Below are positions 56,892-64,000 of a stretch of DNA of 64,000 nt, in pieces. A model generated the notes under the pieces. The model was not told the origin of the DNA and did not search any database. It saw only the letters and a list, made by a program, of their open reading frames with translations. Position numbers and translations under genes: made by a program. The stretch covers positions 124,001 to 188,000 of the forward strand of contig NZ_BKBA01000002.1 in the NCBI RefSeq assembly GCF_007992835.1. Reading direction: 5' to 3'. This DNA comes from Knoellia locipacati. Its GTDB lineage: Bacteria > Actinomycetota > Actinomycetes > Actinomycetales > Dermatophilaceae. Within the stretch, counting starts at the first letter, position 1, and the number at the start of each line of letters is the position of its first letter.

Positions 56892-57359
56892 TCAGCGCCG
56901 CAGGTGCCCGGCCAGCAGGACGTCGCGCGTCACCTCGAGCTGACCGAGGTGCTGTGCGAGCTCCTCGTAGACGTGCAGGAGCACGTCGCCCTGTGTGGCG
57001 TATGCCGTGCCGTCCCGTCCCACGGGCGGGCTCACCGGAGCGGCCGCCGGGTCGCAGGCCCGCACGTCCTCGTGCAACCGGGCCCGGCCGAGCTCGAGCA
57101 GCGCGAGCGCCTCGTCGGCCGTGCCCGTCGCCGTGAACTCCGCGTCGCGGTCGCGAGGGACGACGATGCCCCGGTTGACCGTGCGACCCCACCGGCCCAT
57201 CACCCCCACGACGTGGGACACGAGGACGAACGCCGAGTTCGACCCCTCGAGGGACGGGACCGAGGCGTTGACGAGACGGTCGCCCAGCTCGCGCACGACG
57301 ACGGCATACGCGTCGAGGGCCTCGTCGCAGAAGGTGAGGTAGGAGTCCGGTGTGATCAC
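56892..57359 (-). CDS. DinB/mycothiol-dependent-enzyme fold protein
   Basis: 155 residues, a four-helix bundle of the DinB_2/DUF664 type. Candidate metal histidines are in FVLVSHVVGVMGRWGRTVNR and in LLHVYEELAQHLGQLEVTRD, spaced as in actinobacterial mycothiol-dependent enzymes. The substrate is unknown. The GTG at 57359 (VITPDSYLTF) is chosen, although its ribosome site is weak. It is divergent from the acyl-CoA ligase gene. Confidence 0.75.
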   Translation of the reverse strand: MITPDSYLTFCDEALDAYAVVVRELGDRLVNASVPSLEGSNSAFVLVSHVVGVMGRWGRTVNRGIVVPRDRDAEFTATGTADEALALLELGRARLHEDVRACDPAAAPVSPPVGRDGTAYATQGDVLLHVYEELAQHLGQLEVTRDVLLAGHLRR

Positions 57360-57451
57360 GCTCAGGAGTCTTTCAGGTGGAGCACTCCCCACACGGCGGT
57401 CCGGCAGACCACAATGGCGACGACCCCGTCACGGCAAAGGAGCCAGTACCC

Positions 57452-58963
57452 ATGGGCAGTGCAGAGTCCAACCTCGCCTCGAACCTCGTCCGCACCGCCA
57501 CCTCGATGCCCGAGCGGCCGGCGATCAAGATGGGTGGGCAGGACATCAGCTACGAGCAGCTGCACGGCCTCGCCGCGAAGCTCGCAGGGTCGTTGCGCGC
57601 CAGCGGGATCGAGCCCGGTGACCGGGTCGCCCTCATCCTGCCCAACGTGCCGGCCTTCCCCGTCGCGTTCTTCGCCACGCTCCTCGCCGGTGGCGTCGTC
57701 GTCCCGATGAACCCGCTGCTCAAGGCGGGCGAGATCGACTTCTTCTTCACCAACTCCGGCGCCAAGGTCGCCTTCGTCTGGCCGGACTTCGTCGACGAGG
57801 CCACCAAGGGTGCCGTCACCTCCGGGACGACCATCGTCGAGTGCGGCCCGATGGGTCCCGTCGAGGGCGTCCTCACCGACGGGGACCCGATCGCCGAGCC
57901 GACCGAGCGCGAGGGCGACGACACCGCGATCATCCTCTACACGTCCGGCACGACGGGCCGCCCCAAGGGCGCCGAGCTGACCCACGACAACATCAACCTC
58001 AACGCGATGCGCTGCGCCGAGGTCATTCAGGAGATCACCCCCGACGACGTCATCATGGGCTGCCTCCCGCTCTTCCACGTCTTCGGGCTCGTCGTCGGGC
58101 TCAACGCCGCCGTCCGCGTCGGAGCCTCGCTGGCGCTCATCCCCCGCTTCGACCCGGCCGCCGCGATCAAGGTCATCGGCGACGAGAAGGTCACGGTGAT
58201 GCAGGGCGTGCCGACGATGTATGCCGCGATCCTCAACCACCCGGACTCCGACTCGCTCGACGCGTCCTCGCTGCGGACCTGCGCCTCGGGTGGGTCGGCG
58301 ATGCCGCTCGAGGTCATGAAGGCCTTCGAGGAGAAGTTCGGCTGCGTCATCCTCGAGGGCTACGGCCTGTCCGAGACCTCGCCGGTGGCGTCGTTCAACC
58401 TGCCCGGGCGCGAGCGCAAGCCCGGCACCATCGGCCTGGCCATCCCCGGGTGCGAGATGCGCGTCGTCGACCTCGACGGCACCGAGGTCGCGCACGGCGA
58501 GGTCGGCGAGATCGCGATCCGCGGCGACAACGTCATGAAGGGCTACTGGGGCAACCCCGAGGCGACGGCCGAGGCGATCCCCGACGGCTGGTTCCGCACC
58601 GGCGACCTCGCCACGCAGGACGACGAGGGCTACTTCACCATCGTCGACCGCAAGAAGGACATGATCCTGCGCGGCGGCATGAACGTGTACCCACGCGAGG
58701 TCGAGGAGGTCATCTACCAGCACCCCGACGTCCTCGAGGTCGCCGTCGTGGCCGTCCCGGACGACCTCCTCGGCGAGCAGGTCGGCGCCGGTGTGGCGCT
58801 GCGCGAGGGTTCGACGGCGACGCCCGAGGACATCATCGCGTTCACCAAGGAGCGGATCGCGGCCTACAAGTACCCCCGGTCGGTCTGGCTGCTCGACGAG
58901 CTCCCCAAGGGTCCGACGGGCAAGATCCTCCGTCGCGAGGTCAAGGCTCCGACGGCGCCGTGA
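57452..58963 (+). CDS. Long-chain fatty acid-CoA ligase (AMP-forming)
   Basis: 503 residues of the ANL superfamily. The P-loop-like A3 motif is IILYTSGTTGRPKGAELTHD, A5 is EGYGLSETSP, A7 is GWFRTGDLATQDDEGYFTIV, A8 is DRKKDMILRGGMNVYPREVE, and the A10 lysine is in GPTGKILRREVK. It activates a carboxylic acid to acyl-AMP and then acyl-CoA; short C-terminal and linker lengths suggest a medium- or long-chain fatty acid. AAAGGAG nine bases before the ATG at 57452 decides the start against an upstream in-frame ATG. The next gene overlaps its stop. Confidence 0.94.
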   Translation: MGSAESNLASNLVRTATSMPERPAIKMGGQDISYEQLHGLAAKLAGSLRASGIEPGDRVALILPNVPAFPVAFFATLLAGGVVVPMNPLLKAGEIDFFFTNSGAKVAFVWPDFVDEATKGAVTSGTTIVECGPMGPVEGVLTDGDPIAEPTEREGDDTAIILYTSGTTGRPKGAELTHDNINLNAMRCAEVIQEITPDDVIMGCLPLFHVFGLVVGLNAAVRVGASLALIPRFDPAAAIKVIGDEKVTVMQGVPTMYAAILNHPDSDSLDASSLRTCASGGSAMPLEVMKAFEEKFGCVILEGYGLSETSPVASFNLPGRERKPGTIGLAIPGCEMRVVDLDGTEVAHGEVGEIAIRGDNVMKGYWGNPEATAEAIPDGWFRTGDLATQDDEGYFTIVDRKKDMILRGGMNVYPREVEEVIYQHPDVLEVAVVAVPDDLLGEQVGAGVALREGSTATPEDIIAFTKERIAAYKYPRSVWLLDELPKGPTGKILRREVKAPTAP

Positions 58964-59457
58964 GCCGGGGCACGAGGGGCGTCGCGGCGGTGTGCGCAGC
59001 GTTGTGGCTGCTGCCCGTCGTGGGCTTCTTCGTGCAGAGCATCGCGGCCTGGACCGCGGACCCGAACGACATCGCCGCGGACCCGCACGGCTACGTCGGG
59101 CTGTTCGGTCTCGTCCTCGCCGTCCCTGCGCTCGCGTTCGGTGCCTGCGCGGTGGTGGCGCTCGTCAAGCTCGCCCGGCGTCGTCCCGGCGCCGGCGAGT
59201 GGCTCCTCGTCGTCGGCATCCTCGCGGGGGCCGCCACGCTGATGACGGCGCCGGGGCTGGTCCTTGGCATCGTGCAGCCGAGTCCGGGCACTCCCGGCGT
59301 CGACACCACCCGCTCCTCGCTCGTGCTCGTCGGCGGGACCCTCGCCGTCGTGGCCCTCGCCGTCGCCACCATCGTCGTGGCGCTGCGGGTCAGGCGCGCG
59401 GAGCGGCCGCTTCCACCTCGGGTGCCGGTGTGGCCACCCGTCGCGCCGGGGCGTTGA
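58960..59457 (+). CDS. Four-helix membrane protein of unknown function
   Basis: 165 residues. The GTG at 58960 overlaps the ligase stop (GTGA). Four hydrophobic helices are visible: GVAAVCAALWLLPVVGFFVQ, GLFGLVLAVPALAFGACAVV, WLLVVGILAGAATLMTAPGL and LVLVGGTLAVVALAVATIVV, with basic loops and a Pro-rich tail. I do not recognise it. Its last 68 bases overlap the end of the convergent EamA gene, the largest overlap in the window. Confidence 0.72.
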   Translation: MSRGTRGVAAVCAALWLLPVVGFFVQSIAAWTADPNDIAADPHGYVGLFGLVLAVPALAFGACAVVALVKLARRRPGAGEWLLVVGILAGAATLMTAPGLVLGIVQPSPGTPGVDTTRSSLVLVGGTLAVVALAVATIVVALRVRRAERPLPPRVPVWPPVAPGR

Positions 59458-60397
59458 TCACCGCGGCGGCCGTGAGGACGATGACGAAGCCGACGACCTC
59501 CCAGACCCCGAGGTTCTCCCCGAGGACGAGCACGCCGAGCAGCACCGAGACGATCGGGATGAGATAGGTGATCGTCGAGCCGACCACCGGGCCGGCGCCG
59601 CGCACGACGTCGAACTGGAGGATGTAGGCCGCGCCCGTCCCGACGATGCCGAGCGCGAGGATGCACAGCAGCGGCAGCCAGGCCCAGCCGCCGCCGTCGC
59701 TGCCGGCCTCGATCGCCGAGGTCCCCAGACGTGCGCGGTCGTAGGCCCAGACCGACGAGACCCCGCCTGGCTGGAACGCCCCCCACACGAGGGCGACGGG
59801 GAGCATGAGCAGGCACCCCATGAGCAGCGTCGCGGCCGGCTGGCTCAGCCCACCGAGGTCGGCGCGGGCGAGGAAGCGGCGGTTGTAGGTCCAGCCGATG
59901 CCGTAGCAGACCCCACCGGCCAGGGCCATGCCGAAGCCGACGAGGTCGGGCCGGGCCGAGGTCCAGGGCTGCATGATCGTCACGACGCCGACGAAGCCCA
60001 CGACGACCGCGACGACCTTCGACCGCGTCGCGCGCGCACCCGGCAGGAAGGCCATCGTGGCGAGCACGGTCGCGATCGGCGTCGTGGCGTTGCCGATGCC
60101 GGCGAGGGCCGAGCTGACCCGCGTCTCGGACAGCGCGAAGAGCGTGAAGGGGATCGTGCCGAGGAGGAGTCCGGTGACGACGAGGTGTCCCCAGACCCAC
60201 CGCTCCCGCGGCAGCGAGCCGCCGCGCATCCACAGCAGGGTGAGGATGGTCGCGGCACCCGTGACGAGGCGCAGCGCGGCGATCTGCACCGCCGAGAGCG
60301 ACTCGAGCCCGACCTTCATGAGGAGGAAGCTCGAGCCCCAGATGAGGACGAGGGCGAGGTACTTCGCCTGCCACGGGACCCTGGGTACGGGTGACAT
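59390..60397 (-). CDS. EamA/DMT-family transporter
   Basis: 335 residues with ten predicted membrane helices as two EamA repeats. The first repeat begins LALVLIWGSSFLLMKVGLES. The pattern AALRLVTGAATILTLLWMRG and, in the second repeat, FDVVRGAGPVVGSTITYLIP and VLLGVLVLGENLGVWEVVGF are typical. Members export amino acids, nucleosides or other metabolites. The ATG at 60397 shares a base with the preceding stop (TGATG). It is last in an operon with the MetE-like and PNPOx-like genes. Confidence 0.93.
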   Translation of the reverse strand: MSPVPRVPWQAKYLALVLIWGSSFLLMKVGLESLSAVQIAALRLVTGAATILTLLWMRGGSLPRERWVWGHLVVTGLLLGTIPFTLFALSETRVSSALAGIGNATTPIATVLATMAFLPGARATRSKVVAVVVGFVGVVTIMQPWTSARPDLVGFGMALAGGVCYGIGWTYNRRFLARADLGGLSQPAATLLMGCLLMLPVALVWGAFQPGGVSSVWAYDRARLGTSAIEAGSDGGGWAWLPLLCILALGIVGTGAAYILQFDVVRGAGPVVGSTITYLIPIVSVLLGVLVLGENLGVWEVVGFVIVLTAAAVINAPARRVATPAPEVEAAAPRA

Positions 60398-61398
60398 CAG
60401 TCCTGCTCCTTCTCGGTGAGCTCTCGCGCGGTCGCGACGGCCACCCGTTGAACGTCGACGGCACCTCTCGGTGTGAGTGCGGGCAGCCCGCAGGTCGGCG
60501 TGACGGTGACGTCCGCGAGCGCCGAGGTGGGCAGTCCGACGCGGCCGAACCCCTCGGTGACGCGTGCCGTGGCCAGCCGGACGGCGTCCGCGGACGAGCC
60601 CGGCGCAGTGGTCGGCACGACCCCGGCCCAGAGACGGGTCCCGGACTCGACGGCGGCGGCGATCGACTCCCAGCGCTGCGGTGACGCGTCGGTGAGGTCG
60701 AGCGCGAGGGCGGTGACCCCGGTCGTGGCGAGCAGGTCCACGGGGGCGGACGGGTGGCACGAGTGCAGGACGACGTCACCGTCGTGCGCCTCACGGACCT
60801 CCCGTATGCCGCGTGCCACCTCCGCGCGGTCGACCGCGCGGAGGCGGCCATAGCCGGAGGCGGTGGGCAGCTCGCCACGGAGCACGGACAGCACCGACGG
60901 CTCGTCGAGCTGGACCGTGATGACGGCACCGGGCACGAGGCGCTGGACCTCGGCGACGTGCTGGCGGACCCCCTCGGCGAGGGAGGCGACGAGGTCGCGC
61001 CTCGCCCCCTCGTCGGTGACGGACCGCTCGCCGCGGTTGAGCTCGATCGACGCCGCGAGCGTCCACGGCCCGGCGACCTGGATCTTGAGCGGGCCGGCAT
61101 ACCCGTCGTAGGCCTCCGCCAGCTCGTCGAGGTCCTGGCGCCAGAACGACCGCGCGCGGGACTGGTCGCGCCCCGGGCGGTCGGTGAAGCGCCAGCCGGA
61201 GGGCTGGAGGTCGACCGCGAGGTCGGCGAGCAGGGCGGCGGACCGGCCGATGATGTCGGCGCCGGGTCCGCGTGAGGGCAGCTCGGGCAGGTAGGGCAGG
61301 CCGAGGCCGTCGGCGTCGGTGAGCAGGTCGCGCACCGTGACCACGGCCTCGCGCGCCGACTCCCCCGGCCAGGAACCGACTCCGGATACGTGTGTCAC
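60397..61398 (-). CDS. Short MetE-like (cobalamin-independent methionine synthase C-terminal domain) protein
   Basis: 333 residues, corresponding only to the catalytic C-terminal barrel of MetE. It begins HVSGVGSWPGESAREAVVTV, with the substrate loop IQVAGPWTLAASIELNRGER, ITVQLDEPSVLSVLRG, VVLHSCHPSAPVDLL with a His-x-Cys pair, and VTPTCGLPALTPRGAVDVQR as the late cysteine. Metal ligands appear intact, so methyl transfer is possible, but the N-terminal folate-binding half is absent. Such core forms can use methylcobalamin or protein-bound methyl donors. It overlaps the PNPOx-like gene by four bases. Confidence 0.85.
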   Translation of the reverse strand: MTHVSGVGSWPGESAREAVVTVRDLLTDADGLGLPYLPELPSRGPGADIIGRSAALLADLAVDLQPSGWRFTDRPGRDQSRARSFWRQDLDELAEAYDGYAGPLKIQVAGPWTLAASIELNRGERSVTDEGARRDLVASLAEGVRQHVAEVQRLVPGAVITVQLDEPSVLSVLRGELPTASGYGRLRAVDRAEVARGIREVREAHDGDVVLHSCHPSAPVDLLATTGVTALALDLTDASPQRWESIAAAVESGTRLWAGVVPTTAPGSSADAVRLATARVTEGFGRVGLPTSALADVTVTPTCGLPALTPRGAVDVQRVAVATARELTEKEQD

Positions 61399-62036
61399 GC
61401 GAGAACTCTCGCACCTGCGAAGTCGCGCACCGACCGTGGGACCTCGGCGGCGCCCGACGTCGGCGCGGGGTCGGGGTCGAGCGCCACGGTCCGCAGCTCG
61501 ACGATCCCGTGCCAGGCCTGCGTGACCTCGTCGGGCGGGCTCGCGGTGCCGGTCCGCGTCTTGGCGAGGAATCGACCCGGAGTGATGGGCATCGACATGA
61601 CGAGCGTCTTGGCCATCTCCTGACGGGTCATCGGCCGCACCTCGGCGCTGCGGCCCGGGAGGATCCGCTCCGACAGGGCGTCGAGAGCCTCGGCGCGCTC
61701 GTCGTCGGGCAGCGGGGTGAGCGAGCCGTGGACGACGGCCGAGCGGTAGTTCGCCGAGGAGTCGAAGGTCGTGTGCCCGACGACGAGCGCGTCGACGGCG
61801 ACGACCGCGAGGGCCGCGGGCGCACCGGCCGCGACGTGGCGCAGGGCGCCCGCCCCGGTCGAGCCGTGGAGCAGGATGCGGTCGCCCTGCCGGGCGAAGA
61901 GCATGGGCACGACCCACGGCTCCCCGTCGACGACGGTGCTCAGCGTGCCCGCCAGGACGTCGTCGAGGATCGCGTCGAGGGTGGCGCGCTCGCTGCTGCC
62001 ACGCTCCTTGTGCCGGTGCAGGGCCAGATCGGTCAT
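61395..62036 (-). CDS. PNPOx-fold flavin-nucleotide-binding protein
   Basis: 213 residues of the split-barrel pyridoxamine 5'-phosphate oxidase-like family: LDAILDDVLAGTLSTVVDGE, PWVVPMLFARQGDRILLHGS, then TGAGALRHVAAGAPAALAVV and TTFDSSANYRSAVVHGSLTP. These proteins bind FMN, F420 or haem; this one is closest to the FMN-binding NimA-like type. The ATG at 62036 is used. It heads a three-gene operon and is divergent from a MocR regulator, a common arrangement for vitamin B6-linked genes. Confidence 0.87.
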   Translation of the reverse strand: MTDLALHRHKERGSSERATLDAILDDVLAGTLSTVVDGEPWVVPMLFARQGDRILLHGSTGAGALRHVAAGAPAALAVVAVDALVVGHTTFDSSANYRSAVVHGSLTPLPDDERAEALDALSERILPGRSAEVRPMTRQEMAKTLVMSMPITPGRFLAKTRTGTASPPDEVTQAWHGIVELRTVALDPDPAPTSGAAEVPRSVRDFAGARVLA

Positions 62037-62066
62037 GGGTCCATGATCGACCGCAAGTGGACCTCG

Positions 62067-62111
62067 ATCCAGAACCACTATCGACCCAACTCCAGGACCA
62101 GTATTCTGGAT
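62067..62111. promoter_or_regulatory. MocR operator candidates in the divergent spacer
   Basis: The 78-bp gap has direct repeats ACCACTAT (62074-62081) and ACCAGTAT (62097-62104), 23 bp apart. An inverted pair ATCCAGAA/TTCTGGAT lies at 62067-62074 and 62104-62111. Direct repeats about two helical turns apart are the usual target of MocR/GabR-type regulators. Confidence 0.55.
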
Positions 62112-62114
62112 CCC

Positions 62115-63533
62115 GTGCCTCGTTCACCCCGCCCGGTCGGCCTGCCGCTCACCCTCGACACCGGCGACCGGCCGCTGCGCCACCGGATCGCCGACGCGGT
62201 CGTCACCGAGCTGCGCGAGGGGCGCCTGCGCCCCGGTGACCCGCTCCCGTCGACGCGGGTCCTCGCCACCGAGCTCGAGGTCTCCCGCGGACCGGTCGTC
62301 GCGGCCTACGACGAGCTGGCGTCGGCCGGTTTCATCGAGACCCGCGCCGGGTCGGGAGCGGTGGTCGCGGAGGGGGCGGACCGCGCGGCCCGCGCTGGTG
62401 CGCTGTCGTCCGTCGAGCCGATGGCACCCTGCCCCACGGTGCCGGCAGCGCCCGCACGGCACGAGGTGCGCTTCGACCTCAGGCCGGGGCGACCCGACAT
62501 CGGGTTCCTCGACCAGGCGGCCTGGCGGCGGGCGTGGCGGCACGCGGCCTCGATGGTCCCCACCAACGACCTCAGTTCCGGCCCGCCGCACACCCGCCTG
62601 CGCCAGGTGCTCGCCGACCACATCCGTCGCAGCCGGGGCATCGCCCTCGACCCGGACGACCTCCTCATCACGCCCGGCGTCAGCGCGACGGTGCAAGCCC
62701 TGCCCACCGCACTCGGACTGCACGGGCGCACCGTCGTCGTCGAGGATCCCGGCTACGTCGAGGCGTGGACGGCATTCTCGGACAACGGTTCTCGCGTACG
62801 TGCGCTGCCCGTCGACGACGACGGGCTCGACCCGGCCATGCTGCGCCGGACCGATGCAGCCGTCTACGTCACGCCCTCGCACCAGTACCCCCTCGGCGCC
62901 CGTATGCCCGTCGTCCGGCGCACCGCCCTGCTCGACTGGGCCCGGAGCACGGGTGCCGTGGTCATCGAGGACGACTACGACGGCGAGTTCCGCTACGACG
63001 TCTCACCGCTGCCGGCGCTGCGCTCGCTCGAGGGCGCCGACGACCACGTGCTCTACATGGGCACGGCCTCCAAGATCCTCGTCCCGACCCTGCGCGTCTC
63101 GTGGATCGCTCCCCCGCGCCACCTGCGCGACCGGATCCGCACCGAGCTCGACCGTCGCGGCCTGCTCGTCAACGAGATGACCGGTGAGGCGGTCGCCGAG
63201 TTCATCGCGAACGGCTCCCTCGCGGCGCACCACGCGCGAGCCGCACGGATGTATGCCGGCCGCCGTGCCCGGCTGGTCGCCGCCCTCGCCCGCCACCTCC
63301 CGGACCACCGCCTCAGCGGGGTCGACGCCGGGCTCCACCTCGTCCTGCTCCTCGGCGACGACGTCGACGACCACGAGGTCGCGATGTCCCTCCTGCGCCA
63401 CGGGGTCTCGGTCAACCCCCTGTCCGCCTATGCCGTGGAGTCCGAGCGTCGTGGTCTCGTCATCGGGTATGCCGGCCTGCCCGAGTCGCGCGCCGACGTC
63501 GCCGTCCGCGCGCTGGCCCGAGGACTCACCTGA
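62115..63533 (+). CDS. MocR-family regulator (GntR helix-turn-helix fused to aminotransferase domain)
   Basis: 472 residues from a GTG at 62115. The N-terminal winged helix reads LRPGDPLPSTRVLATELEVS, followed by RGPVVAAYDELASAGFIETR. The rest is a fold-type I aminotransferase-like domain with VYVTPSHQYPLGARMPVVRR, EDDYDGEFRYDVSPLPALRS (the aspartate) and the PLP lysine in YMGTASKILVPTLRVSWIAP. It binds PLP as effector. The divergent PNPOx-like operon is the likely target. Confidence 0.94.
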   Translation: MPRSPRPVGLPLTLDTGDRPLRHRIADAVVTELREGRLRPGDPLPSTRVLATELEVSRGPVVAAYDELASAGFIETRAGSGAVVAEGADRAARAGALSSVEPMAPCPTVPAAPARHEVRFDLRPGRPDIGFLDQAAWRRAWRHAASMVPTNDLSSGPPHTRLRQVLADHIRRSRGIALDPDDLLITPGVSATVQALPTALGLHGRTVVVEDPGYVEAWTAFSDNGSRVRALPVDDDGLDPAMLRRTDAAVYVTPSHQYPLGARMPVVRRTALLDWARSTGAVVIEDDYDGEFRYDVSPLPALRSLEGADDHVLYMGTASKILVPTLRVSWIAPPRHLRDRIRTELDRRGLLVNEMTGEAVAEFIANGSLAAHHARAARMYAGRRARLVAALARHLPDHRLSGVDAGLHLVLLLGDDVDDHEVAMSLLRHGVSVNPLSAYAVESERRGLVIGYAGLPESRADVAVRALARGLT

Positions 63534-63577
63534 GGCGCAGGCGCAGCCGACCACCCGGCATACGCCGGCGTACGGCG

Positions 63578-64000
63578 TCAGAGGACGTCGTGGCCCGGGT
63601 GCGGCTCGGACGGGATGGTGCCGAGGCGTCCGGCCTGGAAGTCCTCGAACGCCTGCATGAGCTCGGCGCGGGTGTTCATGACGAACGGTCCGTAGGCCGC
63701 GACCGGCTCTCGGATCGGCCGTCCACCCATGATGTAGAGGTCCAGGGCGGGGCTGCGGCTCTCCTGGCTGTCGTCGGCGCCGACCTCGATGACGTCACCG
63801 GCACCGAGCACGGCGAGCTGGCCCATCCGCAGGGGGCGCCGGTCGGGCCCCACGGTGCCGCGCCCGTTGAGGACGTAGACGAGGGCATTGTGGCTCGGGT
63901 TCCACGGCAGCCGGACGCGGGCGCCGGGAGCCACGGTGGCGTGGACGATGCTGATGGGGGTGTGCGTGATGCCGGGTCCGGCGTGGCCGTCGAGCTCCCC
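63578..64000 (-). CDS. Pirin-family protein, 5' end beyond the window
   Basis: The last 140 residues are visible. The start of the fragment reads ELDGHAGPGITHTPISIVHA, and the second cupin barrel has PGARVRLPWNPSHNALVYVL and PFVMNTRAELMQAFEDFQAG, all standard in pirins. Members act as quercetinases or redox-sensitive co-regulators. The 44 bp between it and the MocR gene contain a TACGCCGGCGTA palindrome (about 63559-63570) that may end both transcripts. Confidence 0.9.
   Translation of the reverse strand, partial: GELDGHAGPGITHTPISIVHATVAPGARVRLPWNPSHNALVYVLNGRGTVGPDRRPLRMGQLAVLGAGDVIEVGADDSQESRSPALDLYIMGGRPIREPVAAYGPFVMNTRAELMQAFEDFQAGRLGTIPSEPHPGHDVL

Overview
The window is a stretch of high-GC (roughly 70 percent by eye) bacterial chromosome. 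The gene set points to an actinobacterium: an actinobacterial-style ilvBNC operon with a leader peptide, a GatCAB amidotransferase, orphan type VII secretion substrates, many GTG starts and 1-4 nt start/stop overlaps. My best guess is the Micrococcales, perhaps Intrasporangiaceae, but that is an inference from style. No rRNA, tRNA, CRISPR, insertion sequence, phage or plasmid feature was found. Gene density is about 95 percent, and most genes lie on the minus strand.

Region by region. 1-2343: an amino acid permease with a GntR/FCD regulator cut by the window edge. 2375-15068: branched-chain amino acid biosynthesis (ilvE, leuB, ilvC-ilvN-ilvB with an attenuator, ilvD), interleaved with a small HU protein, serA, and a pocket of two DedA-like proteins around an SDR gene. 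15112-17778: an MMPL transporter divergent from a MarR regulator. 17795-21360: SixA-like phosphatase, hydroxyacid dehydrogenase, PQQ-type sugar dehydrogenase lipoprotein and a DUF937 protein. 21521-24953: gatCAB.

25131-40182 is a carboxylate-catabolism region. It holds a TctCBA tripartite tricarboxylate transporter with an appended UspA protein, a divergent CitA/CitB-type two-component system, and a five-gene operon (aldehyde dehydrogenase, cupin, isopropylmalate/tartrate-dehydrogenase-like enzyme, monooxygenase-fold protein, Ldh2-type malate/lactate dehydrogenase). An aconitase-family hydratase follows, with two GntR/FCD regulators that each sit beside conspicuous palindromes. The transporter, sensor and enzymes look like uptake and oxidation of one di- or tricarboxylic or hydroxy acid whose identity the sequence does not reveal.

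40322-43042 is a small island of two YbaB-fold proteins, an EspC-like protein with a YxxxD signal and a larger helical protein, without any type VII secretion core gene. 43102-51945 holds ligA, two secreted proteins sharing a duplicated C-terminal domain (one with a DUF4038/GH140-like domain) and two glycosyltransferases, one fused to a HEAT-like N-terminus. 52049-56829 is an xdhABC xanthine dehydrogenase operon. The right end has a DinB-fold protein, an acyl-CoA ligase, an EamA exporter with a short MetE-like protein and a PNPOx-fold protein opposite a MocR regulator, and a partial pirin.

The most unusual signal cuts across genes. The octamer GTATGCCG (or CGGCATAC) occurs about 39 times on both strands, many times more than base composition predicts. 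It often forces rare codons, and in two places it forms the paired arms of an intergenic hairpin, an arrangement reminiscent of DNA uptake sequences.
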